Shown: piece after piece, positions 57,702 to 64,000 of the stretch
Numbering within the stretch: position 1 is the first letter of the stretch
How the letters are laid out: the number at the start of each line of letters is the position of its first letter
Source of the DNA: Ardenticatenaceae bacterium
Lineage (GTDB): Bacteria; Chloroflexota; Anaerolineae; Promineifilales; Promineifilaceae
Length of the DNA stretch: 64,000 bases
Assembly: GCA_020634245.1 (NCBI GenBank)
Contig: JACKCC010000015.1
Span: 216,807 to 280,806, forward strand
Reading direction: 5' to 3'
Made by a program: the position numbers and the translations under genes
The notes under the pieces: generated by a model
Databases searched by the model: none
What the model saw: the letters and a program-made list of their open reading frames with translations, nothing else
Told to the model about the DNA's origin: nothing

Positions 57702-58307
57702 TTACAACAAAGCAAAACCGGCCACAAAAGCGGCCGTCATGAGCAATAACAGACCGGGCAAAACCGTCAGAATGGTTTTGCGGGGCAGGATGGGTTTGCC
57801 CGCTTTGAGGAAAGCCAACAGCAGTCCGCCCACGCCAATCAACGCTCCGCCGATGCCTACCAGCGCAAAACCGACCGGAGCCGCACCGCGCAGCGCCAAC
57901 GAAACAGGCAGGCCAAAAATCAGCAGCCCGGCGATACCGTGTACTGGCATCAATGTAAAACTGGCGGTTTTCCCAGGTGTCGCATAGCGGGTAATCGTGA
58001 CCGCCAGGAAACCAATAACCGCAAAAATCAGGTAAGATGTCCGCCAGCCGGGCAGAAATTCCCAAACCAATCCCAGCGACAGGCTTAACGGGATGATGGT
58101 GGAGACGATGACGACCAGCGGGCTGTCCAGGATGTCAAAGCCCATGATGATGAGCAGCAGCCCCGCCACCAGCAGGACGCCAAAGGCAATGGTGTAGGCC
58201 CACATGGCCATCGTGACCGAACCTTCGATGCCGATGACGATTTGGTAGGCAGCCAGCAGCCCGGTGATGAGGAGTAGAATACGGTCGAGAACGGTGATTT
58301 TTTTCAT
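57702..58307 (-). CDS. Membrane protein, paralogue of 62011-62634
   Basis: A 201-residue protein with about seven membrane helices. It aligns over nearly its full length with the protein at 62011-62634. Shared stretches are DRI-LL-TGL-A-Y, GLLLI-(I/F)(M/L)G-DIL-SP, 'IPLSLSLGL', 'VIGFLAVTIT' and VGIGGALIGVGG. I do not know the family. The two paralogues flank the His-rich membrane protein, FGE-fold lipoprotein and heme O synthase, which suggests a common complex. The TTTCCCGGAAACT repeat lies immediately upstream. Confidence 0.75.
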   Translation of the reverse strand: MKKITVLDRILLLITGLLAAYQIVIGIEGSVTMAMWAYTIAFGVLLVAGLLLIIMGFDILDSPLVVIVSTIIPLSLSLGLVWEFLPGWRTSYLIFAVIGFLAVTITRYATPGKTASFTLMPVHGIAGLLIFGLPVSLALRGAAPVGFALVGIGGALIGVGGLLLAFLKAGKPILPRKTILTVLPGLLLLMTAAFVAGFALL

Positions 58308-58317
58308 GGTTTTTCAC

Positions 58318-58346
58318 TTTCCCGGAAACTCAGAGTTTCCGGGAAA
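58318..58346. repeat. TTTCCCGGAAACT palindromic repeat
   Basis: TTTCCCGGAAACT-CAG-AGTTTCCGGGAAA, a 13-base stem with a three-base loop, inside the leftward cluster between two genes only 46 bases apart. No T run. Third copy of the family seen at 14818 and 34473. Confidence 0.9.
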
Positions 58347-58353
58347 ATCATCA

Positions 58354-59259
58354 TCAAACAACAAACATCAGCAGCAGCATGGCGCTGAGCATGTACAACG
58401 ACGCATATTTGAACAGGCCGAAGTTGGTCCGTTCGCACGGTTTGGTGGCGCTGCTGACGGCCAGCAGCAGCAGACCGGTGGACAGGACGGCCATCAGGCG
58501 CAGATAACCCCAGGTGAGTCCAATGCCGTAAGCGGCCATTCCCATCATCACGGCGGCCAAAATGCTGGATAAGGCGATGATGATGTGGGTGGCGTGACGG
58601 CCGTACACGGCCGGAAACGTTGGCACACCCGCCCGCCGGTAATCATCTTCGTAGCGCAAACTAAACGTCAGGATGTGGGTGGGAATCCAGAACAGAACTG
58701 CCAGCGATAAAACAATGCCCACCCATTCGATCTGGCCGGTTCCCAGCGCCCGTCCGGCCAGCACCGGCATCCCGCCGGAAATACCGCCCCAGACGATGCT
58801 CCAGGGCGTGCGCCGCTTAAGCCAGATGGTGTAAACAACGACATCGAAGAACAGCCCGGCGAAGACGATGAGGCCGTAAAGCGCGTCCAGCGCCACGGCC
58901 CAGGCGACGCCCAACAGGGAGAGAACCAGCCCCAGCCGGAGTGCTTCGTTGGGGGGGATGAGGCCGGCGGGTAACGGCCGTTGCTTCGTCCGTCCCATTT
59001 GCCCATCAATATCCCGGTCATACCACATATTCAGCACCGTACTGCCACTGACCGCCAGGAACAGGCTGCCGGTCAAGGCCAGTACCGTTTGCCAGTTGGT
59101 GAACGGGCAGCGCGTACTCATAAACCCAGCCAGGCCGGTAACGAGCAGCAAGCCCGTTTGCAAACTTTTTATCAATGGCCAATAGAGACGGAACTTGTTG
59201 ATTAGTTTGTTTGTTGGCTGGTTTGTTTGTTGGTTGGTTTTTGCCGGTGAAGCCGTCAT
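58354..59259 (-). CDS. ctaB: Protoheme IX farnesyltransferase (heme O synthase)
   Basis: A 301-residue UbiA-family prenyltransferase with about eight membrane helices and a GGAG site. It adds a farnesyl tail to heme b to make heme O. Motif 1 is NMWYDRDIDGQMGRTKQRPLP, with two Asp-rich parts as in CyoE/CtaB. 'RRTPWSIVWGGISGGMPVLAG' and motif 2 'YEDDYRRAGVPTFPA' also match. The first 20 residues (AKTNQQTNQPTNK) are encoded by a TTTGTTGG-type repeat. Its presence shows that a heme O- or heme A-containing oxidase or reductase is made, perhaps the adjacent His-rich protein. Confidence 0.95.
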   Translation of the reverse strand: MTASPAKTNQQTNQPTNKLINKFRLYWPLIKSLQTGLLLVTGLAGFMSTRCPFTNWQTVLALTGSLFLAVSGSTVLNMWYDRDIDGQMGRTKQRPLPAGLIPPNEALRLGLVLSLLGVAWAVALDALYGLIVFAGLFFDVVVYTIWLKRRTPWSIVWGGISGGMPVLAGRALGTGQIEWVGIVLSLAVLFWIPTHILTFSLRYEDDYRRAGVPTFPAVYGRHATHIIIALSSILAAVMMGMAAYGIGLTWGYLRLMAVLSTGLLLLAVSSATKPCERTNFGLFKYASLYMLSAMLLLMFVV

Positions 59260-59311
59260 TTTTTCTTCTCCAATGCTCTGGGATTACGGGTCACTGATTA
59301 CCGAATACCGC

Positions 59312-60265
59312 TTACTGGTCTCTCGCGCAGCGGAACCCCACCTCGGCGCTGTAATGCTGCGGCCCGGCGCTGTTGTACTTCCACACCCGCAGATCGACTT
59401 CGTAGGTGTAAAAACTGCCGCCGCGCATGTGGCGGTAATGCTGATCGGGGTAATCGTCGCCCATCCACTGCCAGACGTTGCCGGCCATGTCATACAAACC
59501 GTAGGGACTGGCTGAATCGCGGGTTTCGTAGCCATCGTAGGTTTGTCCGTTGTAGAAACCGACCGGCGTGGTGTTGCCCAGCTTGCCATACATCTTCTCG
59601 AACAGGTCGGCCGAGGAATAGTAGTTGGCGTTATTGCCGTGAATTTCTTCGCCCCAGGGGAAGGGTAGGCCACGGCCGTTGACGATTTCCGTGCCGCGCG
59701 CCGCTTTTTCCCATTCGATTTCGCCGGGCAGCCGCCAATCGTAGTACTCACAGTAGGCGTTGGCCCCAAACCAGGTCACCATCGTCATGGGATGATTGGC
59801 GTAGGCGGGGATGGCGCTGAAAGATTGGCCATCGTAAGTCATCCGCAGACCGTCGGTAAATGGCACGTAAAGATGATCGCCGGCCTTGATTTCTTCTTCG
59901 TGTTTGTAGCCGTCAAAGGGATCACCGCCGTAGTAACCGCCGGCCCCCTCTTCGATCCAAACCGCTTCACCAGCCTCGATTTCAAACTCGCCCACTGTGA
60001 CATCGCCGGAGGCAATCGCTTCATTCAGGAAATCGGCGTACTGCGCGACGGTGACGTTGGTGATCATCATTTGATAATCGTAGTCAACTGGAGTTATGTG
60101 GTCGTGCTGGCCGTAAGGGAATTCACCGGCCGGGATGGTGGCCCAGGCAGCGGCATCCACGCCGGTCTTGATGTAGTCGGGGGTGATGGCGCCAGCGGTC
60201 GCGGCGGCGGAGCAGGCGGTGGCGATTAAGCTTGTCAGGAGTAGGAGTACTGTTATGCGTTTCAT
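59312..60265 (-). CDS. FGE-sulfatase-fold lipoprotein
   Basis: A 317-residue protein with AGGAGG. A signal with lipobox SLIATAC places the mature protein outside the membrane. The rest is the formylglycine-generating-enzyme fold: 'NVTVAQYADFLNEAI' at the start, 'HPMTMVTWFGANAYCEYYDWRLPGEIEWEKAARG' in pieces, then 'SPYGLYDMAGNVWQWMGD', 'HMRGGSFYTY' and 'GFRCARD' at the end. The paired cysteines of true FGE are not both evident, so it is more likely a binding or structural member. It overlaps the gene for the His-rich membrane protein by ATGA, so the two are coupled and probably work together. Confidence 0.9.
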   Translation of the reverse strand: MKRITVLLLLTSLIATACSAAATAGAITPDYIKTGVDAAAWATIPAGEFPYGQHDHITPVDYDYQMMITNVTVAQYADFLNEAIASGDVTVGEFEIEAGEAVWIEEGAGGYYGGDPFDGYKHEEEIKAGDHLYVPFTDGLRMTYDGQSFSAIPAYANHPMTMVTWFGANAYCEYYDWRLPGEIEWEKAARGTEIVNGRGLPFPWGEEIHGNNANYYSSADLFEKMYGKLGNTTPVGFYNGQTYDGYETRDSASPYGLYDMAGNVWQWMGDDYPDQHYRHMRGGSFYTYEVDLRVWKYNSAGPQHYSAEVGFRCARDQ

Positions 60266-61803
60266 TTGGATGCCTCCTGGAGTACGGCCGTTAACTCTTC
60301 TATCTTGCGTTTTTGTTCCGCTAAATCAGCTTCGGCATTGGCTTTAATTTCGGCGGTGTACTCTTTGTGCCAAGTCCCGTCCTTCACGAACAGATCTTTC
60401 AGCCGCCAGCCCAGGAACAAAGCCAGAAAGACGAGGATGCCGCCCAACCCTAAATCGATGAGCAGCATTGTCGTATTGACCAGCGGCTGCTGTTCGATTT
60501 CCGTCACAAAAAGCCGTTTCATCGAGAAAACGGTGGCCGAGGCAAAGGCGATATCGGAGCCGATAATGATGACCCAGCCATACCATTTCCGCGCTTTGCC
60601 CTTTACGCCGGACAAATCAATGAAATAGAAGAGAATGATGGTGGCAATTAGCCCGGAGAGGATGTGCCAATGGCCGGTTAGCGTAATGCGCTCCTCCCGG
60701 TGCGGCCAGACGCGGAAAATCTCATCCAGTTTGACAGCCATGAAGATGCCCACGCCGCTGACGGTGAAGTTCATGAACACCATCTGCCAGCCGGAACCAA
60801 ATTTAAGCGGGTCGTGCACCAGTGCGGCCAGCTTTTGGAAGAAATTAGGCCTGACGATGCCTTGTTCGGCAATGCGATCCTTGATCAATTTGTCCCAGGA
60901 GTAGATGACGTAGAGCAGTGCCGAGAGCATGATGAAGGTCGAGCCGACGTAAATGGTAGTGTGCGCCCATTCCAGCCAGACAACGGACAAAGCGCCAAAG
61001 GTGGTCACAATTGTGCCAAAAATCATCAGGTACATGGCCCATTTTTGCAGTTTGCCTTTGAAATCCAGCCATTTGCCCACAATCAGGGTGATGCCGACGG
61101 CGACCAGTGTAACCATGATGTGCAAGTGGCCGATGATCGCTTTTTGCAGCAGCGATTTATGGGGCATGCGGATTAAGTCTTCACCTAAAAAGGTCTCGTG
61201 GCCGTTAGCCCAGAAGGAGCCGGTGACGGCGCCCCACATGGCCGAAACCAATGTAGCCACGGCCATTGTGAAGAAGGCGGCGCGCAGTAAATCGATGCCG
61301 CTTTTGGTGTGGGCGTAGGGGGAATCGGGGGGCAGTCGGTACTCTTTGCGCCAGGGCCACAGGGCGGCGGCGAGCAGTATGCCGGAGAAGAAGACCAGCG
61401 ACTGCCCAACTAGGAACAGGCCATGAAAGGCGAAGTTTTGGCCGAAATAGCCGAAGAATAAGCCAAAGATAACGGCCGTTAAATAACCCACCGTAATCGT
61501 CGCATTGATGAAGACCTGCTCATGCCGTTTCATGGGCAGGATTTCGGTCATGAAATAGACTTCGATGGCGACGACGGTCATGGCGATGGTGTGGTAGAGC
61601 ATGATGATGCGGCCTTCGCGGTCGGCCTGGACCATTTTCATGCCCAGCAGGTTGACGGTGATGTCGCGCACGCCCCATTCGACCATTGGCCCGGAGAGGG
61701 TGCCCCATACGGCCGTTATCAACGCCACCACCGAAATCGCCACCAGGGCTAGCCCTCTGGTTGAACGAAAAAGATAGTTAAAACGACTCTTCAATGCTTG
61801 CAT
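60262..61803 (-). CDS. His-rich polytopic membrane protein, possibly heme-binding
   Basis: A 513-residue protein, ATG at 61803 after GGGAG, with about twelve membrane helices and a C-terminal soluble coiled coil (AEADLAEQKRKIEELTAVLQ). Histidines lie in or beside helices in motifs such as IIMLYHTIAMTVVA, KAIIGHLHIMVTLVA, 'WLEWAHTTIYVGS' and LTGHWHILSGLIA. This recalls heme-copper oxidase or NO reductase catalytic subunits, or NnrS, but the canonical HCO pattern (a helix-VII His pair, HPE) is not met. It sits next to heme O synthase and under a likely Crp/Fnr site. Heme binding and a redox role are inference; the family name is not known to me. Confidence 0.62.
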   Translation of the reverse strand: MQALKSRFNYLFRSTRGLALVAISVVALITAVWGTLSGPMVEWGVRDITVNLLGMKMVQADREGRIIMLYHTIAMTVVAIEVYFMTEILPMKRHEQVFINATITVGYLTAVIFGLFFGYFGQNFAFHGLFLVGQSLVFFSGILLAAALWPWRKEYRLPPDSPYAHTKSGIDLLRAAFFTMAVATLVSAMWGAVTGSFWANGHETFLGEDLIRMPHKSLLQKAIIGHLHIMVTLVAVGITLIVGKWLDFKGKLQKWAMYLMIFGTIVTTFGALSVVWLEWAHTTIYVGSTFIMLSALLYVIYSWDKLIKDRIAEQGIVRPNFFQKLAALVHDPLKFGSGWQMVFMNFTVSGVGIFMAVKLDEIFRVWPHREERITLTGHWHILSGLIATIILFYFIDLSGVKGKARKWYGWVIIIGSDIAFASATVFSMKRLFVTEIEQQPLVNTTMLLIDLGLGGILVFLALFLGWRLKDLFVKDGTWHKEYTAEIKANAEADLAEQKRKIEELTAVLQEASK

Positions 61804-61932
61804 AAATTTTTCTCCCAATTGCGCGGGTGCGGCGTAATCTTCCCGGTTACGCTCCCTTTGTGAAAAAGGTAGCATATCGCTGGCCGCGAGTCTTTGTTAA
61901 AAGTCAAATCGCGGTTGAGTTGAGGGGATTTT

Positions 61933-62000
61933 CACCGCAAAGTGCGCGAAGAACGCCAAGAAGATTTTTAATCTTTGCGTTCTTTGCGCACTTTGCGGTT
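61933..62000. repeat. ACCGCAAAG-type hairpin repeat
   Basis: CACCGCAAAGTGCGCGAAG ... CTTTGCGCACTTTGCGGT, with near-perfect outer arms of about 12 bases. It lies in the gap between the His-rich protein and the upstream membrane gene. Confidence 0.85.
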
Positions 62001-62010
62001 TGTATTTTGT

Positions 62011-62634
62011 TTAGCCGGCTTGAACTTCTTTGTTGAAGCCCCAGGTGTAGGCCAGGGTCATGAGCAGCAAAATAGGGGCCAGAATCATCAAGATGACTTC
62101 CTGGCTGAAGAACAGCAGTTGGCTGCCGGTGACGACAAAGGCCAGGGCAATGCCGCCAATGCCGATCAACATGCCGCCGATGCCCACCCACCAGAATCCG
62201 GCCGGCACTTTGTTGTCCATGCTCAATTTGATAGGCAGGAGGAAGATAATCATACCGGCAACGCCGTGGAAGAGGGGGACGGCCACGCTTTTGAGGCCCA
62301 TGCCGCCAATGCTGGTGACGGCGATGGCCAGAAAACCGATCAGGGCAAACCAGGCGTAATATTTCTTGATGCCGGGCATGAATTGATTCATCAGCCCCAT
62401 GGAAATGCCCAGCGGGATGAGGGTGGCCACGGTGAGGACGTAGGGCGAGGCCAAAATGTCCCAGCCGAGGAAGATGAGGAGCAGTCCGGAGACCAGGAGG
62501 ACGAGGAAGCCTTCCAGGTAGTAAATGTCGTGGAGGGCTTTCTTTTGTTGGTAACGGCCGTAAAACCGCCAGATCAAATAAATAGCCGCCAATCCAGTGG
62601 CCAGCAGGACAATTCTATCAAACCAGTTCATCAT
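62011..62634 (-). CDS. Membrane protein heading the respiratory-like cluster
   Basis: A 207-residue protein with about seven helices; the start is one of two adjacent ATG codons (62634 or 62631) after AAGGAG. It is the clear paralogue of 57702-58307, sharing DRIVLLATGL, 'GWDILASPYVL', 'ALIGFLAIAVTS', 'FHGVAGMIIFLLPIKL' and GIGGMLIGIGGIAL. The family is unknown to me. It is the first gene after the TGTGA-N6-TCACA palindrome and therefore probably the promoter-proximal gene of the cluster. Confidence 0.75.
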   Translation of the reverse strand: MMNWFDRIVLLATGLAAIYLIWRFYGRYQQKKALHDIYYLEGFLVLLVSGLLLIFLGWDILASPYVLTVATLIPLGISMGLMNQFMPGIKKYYAWFALIGFLAIAVTSIGGMGLKSVAVPLFHGVAGMIIFLLPIKLSMDNKVPAGFWWVGIGGMLIGIGGIALAFVVTGSQLLFFSQEVILMILAPILLLMTLAYTWGFNKEVQAG

Positions 62635-62724
62635 TTTTCTCCTTGTTTTGTTTGTAAGGGGCGGCTCCCATTTGGACGCCCCCAAGCGCCAATAACGTGA
62701 ATTGTGACATAAACTGGGGAGTTG

Positions 62725-62746
62725 TTATGTGACAACCGTCACACAA
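62725..62746. promoter_or_regulatory. Crp/Fnr-type operator
   Basis: TTATGTGACAACCGTCACACAA contains perfect half-sites TGTGA (62728-62732) and TCACA (62739-62743) six bases apart; the outer TT...AA also mirror. It lies about 95 bases before the start of the leftward membrane gene and about 90 bases after the end of a Crp/Fnr regulator gene. A second half-site, TTATGTCACAAT on the minus strand, is near 62700. Confidence 0.75.
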
Positions 62747-62771
62747 GGAGATTTTAGTCTTGTAGTCAAAT

Positions 62772-62836
62772 GGTCGGGTAGTCGAGTAGTCGGACTACCT
62801 GACTACCTGACTACCGGACTACTCGACTACCTGACT
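62772..62836. repeat. TAGTCG/GACTAC repeat forming an inverted repeat
   Basis: CGGGTAGTCGAGTAGTCGG on the left and CCGGACTACTCGACTACCT on the right, with GACTACCTGACTACC tandem units between. It overlaps the last codons or stop of the Crp/Fnr gene and may act as its terminator. Related words are at 5456-5482 and inside valS at 7561-7605. Confidence 0.8.
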
Positions 62837-63503
62837 ATTTCTCAGCAATCTGGCGTAAGCGGTTACGGTCTTGCAGGATGATACGGCCGCGTCCTAACTG
62901 GACGATCCCTTTGCGCTCAAACTCTTTGAGGATGCGGGAGACGCTTTCGCGGGAGGCGCCAACCAGACCGGCTAAATCTTGCTGGGTCAGCCGCAGTTCA
63001 TCGGGAGAACGGCCGTTATCTTGATGGCGCAACTCGTTGAGCAGAGCCATTGCCAGCCGTTCCTTGATATTACGGAAGGCGAAGGTTTCCAGCCGGTTGA
63101 GCAGACGGCGTACTTCGGAGAGGCAGTCGCCCTGGACGACGGCCAGTAGTTCCGGGCTGCGTTGGCATAAATCGTGGAAGATGTCCTGGTCAATGGAAAA
63201 AAGGGTGATATCGGTGGTGGCAACGGCCGTGCCCAAATGACTTCCTTTATCCAACAGCGGTACCGGACAAAAATAATCGCCCGCACCACGCATACAGAGA
63301 ACACTTTCGTATCCTTCCGGCGTGACCCGCACCATCTTCACATTGCCGCTGGCCACCAGATAAACTGCTTTAGGCGACGCGCCCTGGACAAAAACTGAAT
63401 CACCGGCGGCAAACGAAAAGACACGCAAATGATTGCGCAGCTCCGATTCAATCTCCGGCGGCAGGTTGGCAAACGAGTGTAACGGGTCTTTTTTGGCTCT
63501 CAT
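62835..63503 (-). CDS. Crp/Fnr-family transcription regulator
   Basis: A 222-residue regulator, ATG at 63503. The N-terminal cyclic-nucleotide-binding-like barrel includes 'FSFAAGDSVFVQGASPKAVYLVASGNVKMVRVTPEGYES' in pieces and 'GAGDYFCPVPLLDKGSH'. The dimer helix and C-terminal winged helix follow, with recognition helix GLVGASRESVSRILKEFERKGIV. The SRESVSR motif fits TGTGA-type half-sites. There is no N-terminal cysteine cluster as in Fnr, so a 4Fe-4S sensor is unlikely. A Dnr/NnrR-like NO/heme or cAMP-like sensor remains possible. It probably acts on the palindrome at 62725-62746. Confidence 0.92.
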   Translation of the reverse strand: MRAKKDPLHSFANLPPEIESELRNHLRVFSFAAGDSVFVQGASPKAVYLVASGNVKMVRVTPEGYESVLCMRGAGDYFCPVPLLDKGSHLGTAVATTDITLFSIDQDIFHDLCQRSPELLAVVQGDCLSEVRRLLNRLETFAFRNIKERLAMALLNELRHQDNGRSPDELRLTQQDLAGLVGASRESVSRILKEFERKGIVQLGRGRIILQDRNRLRQIAEK

Positions 63504-63567
63504 GGGCAGAGTATAGCATAGTCGTCTCTTGGCTGACATTGCTTTAGCGCAATCTCATTGGTAGTGG

Positions 63568-64000
63568 CTAAAGCAGTTCCAGCGTCACCGTTTCCTTGAT
63601 GGCACAGGTTTCCAGGCATTTCAGGCATTGAATACATTCCAGATCACGGCTGTTGGCGTGGGCATCTTCGATGTCCATCGGGCATTCCGTATCACAGCGG
63701 CCGCAGTCCACACAGCGGCTGTTATCTACCTTGAGGCGCAAAGGAGCGATTTTGTTGAAAACGGCCAGCGCCGCGCCCAATGGACAAAGATATTTGCACC
63801 AAAAGCGTTCCACCAGCATGGAGGTGACGATAAAAGTGATCAGGACGCTCCACAACAGCCCTGTTGTTAGCCGGAAGCTAAACAGGGCGCGGACGGGGCA
63901 GAGGAAATGGAGTGGGGGGTAAGCAGCCGTTATGCTTGCCCACAAAATAACCGCCAGCAGCAAATATTTGAGATTTCGTGCCCGGCGATCAACCTGTTTC
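63568..64000 (-). CDS. NapH/NosR-like 4Fe-4S membrane protein, C-terminal part
   Basis: The frame is open to the right edge, so the N-terminus is missing; about 143 residues are visible. Two membrane helices (LLAVILWASITAAYP and 'LLWSVLITFIVTSML') are followed by the motif ERFWCKYLCPLGAALAVF. Two 4Fe-4S clusters follow: CVDCGRCDTECP and CIQCLKCLETCA. This is the plan of NapH, NosR/NosH and MauN-like electron carriers that pass electrons from quinol to a terminal reductase. Next to a Crp/Fnr regulator it supports an anaerobic respiratory setting. The reductase it serves is likely to the right of the window. Confidence 0.88.
   Translation of the reverse strand, partial: KQVDRRARNLKYLLLAVILWASITAAYPPLHFLCPVRALFSFRLTTGLLWSVLITFIVTSMLVERFWCKYLCPLGAALAVFNKIAPLRLKVDNSRCVDCGRCDTECPMDIEDAHANSRDLECIQCLKCLETCAIKETVTLELL

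Noticed and set aside
62764..62836. Microsatellite-like assembly error in the GACTACC repeats
   Set aside because: The units differ slightly and form a sensible inverted repeat, and the same words occur at other places, so it looks like real repeat DNA.
1..64000. CRISPR array
   Set aside because: No regular direct repeats with unique spacers of constant length; the many repeats are dispersed words or single hairpins.

Overview
The window is bacterial chromosome, densely coded, moderately GC-rich except in two islands. No rRNA is present, so taxonomy is inference. A Chloroflexota (Anaerolineae-like) bacterium fits best. The hints are Pro/Thr-rich lipoproteins, a DUF2723 membrane glycosyltransferase, a T-box on valS, an ATP-cone/uridine-kinase fusion, an EF-G-like factor without the usual switch I motif, and many families of short intergenic repeats. 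The strongest whole-window signal is the octamer ACGGCCGT. I count about 100 exact copies by eye, roughly one per 640 bases, inside genes as well as between them, where base composition predicts about one copy in total.

Region by region. 0-10 kb: acetyltransferase fragment, LiaF-like membrane protein, EF-G-like GTPase, SufE-like protein, a thyA-folA pair for folate and dTMP metabolism, a HAD phosphatase, and valS behind a T-box riboswitch. 10-25.6 kb: secreted lipoprotein, small charged protein, ATP-cone/uridine-kinase fusion, TIGR01777 epimerase, FG-GAP secreted protein, DUF1684, Ogt, SPOUT methyltransferase, a gluconokinase-like protein with a damaged P-loop, two GNATs, PPOX-fold and cupin proteins, azlCD beside a decayed second azlC, threonine dehydratase-like enzyme, MgtC/DUF4010 protein. 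25.7-28.6 kb: island with an HD hydrolase gene, a hicBA toxin-antitoxin module, a truncated copy of the same HD gene, and an AT-rich orphan gene. 28.6-32 kb: two large secreted solute-binding-like proteins, one fused to a VWA domain and one to an OmpA-like domain. 32-41.5 kb: methyltransferase, SpeA-like decarboxylase, solitary McrC, zinc-ribbon membrane protein, TerC, Ca2+/H+ exchanger, PPK2, acetyl-CoA synthetase.

41.5-43.5 kb is a second island, in which an insertion sequence has cut an OLD-family nuclease gene. 43.5-49.7 kb carries tRNA-Gln(CUG), gltX, rodA, minE, minD and minC (cell shape, division-site placement and translation) and an RCK-type channel-like protein. 49.7-57 kb holds a very large DUF2723 protein, a secreted M6-like metalloprotease, a LmbE/PIG-L deacetylase and a small membrane protein. 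57-64 kb is a leftward cluster that looks respiratory: two paralogous membrane proteins, a third membrane protein, heme O synthase, an FGE-fold lipoprotein, a 513-residue His-rich polytopic membrane protein, a Crp/Fnr regulator and a NapH/NosR-like ferredoxin running off the right edge. A TGTGA-N6-TCACA palindrome lies at the head of this cluster, which suggests control by the neighbouring Crp/Fnr protein. I infer an anaerobic or nitrogen-oxide respiratory role, but the terminal enzyme is not in view.

The most unusual material is the iterated octamer and its use as terminator arms, short repeat families that also occur inside reading frames (valS, the DUF2723 gene, mcrC), the HD/hicBA duplication, the paired SBP-VWA and SBP-OmpA proteins, and the candidate respiratory operon.
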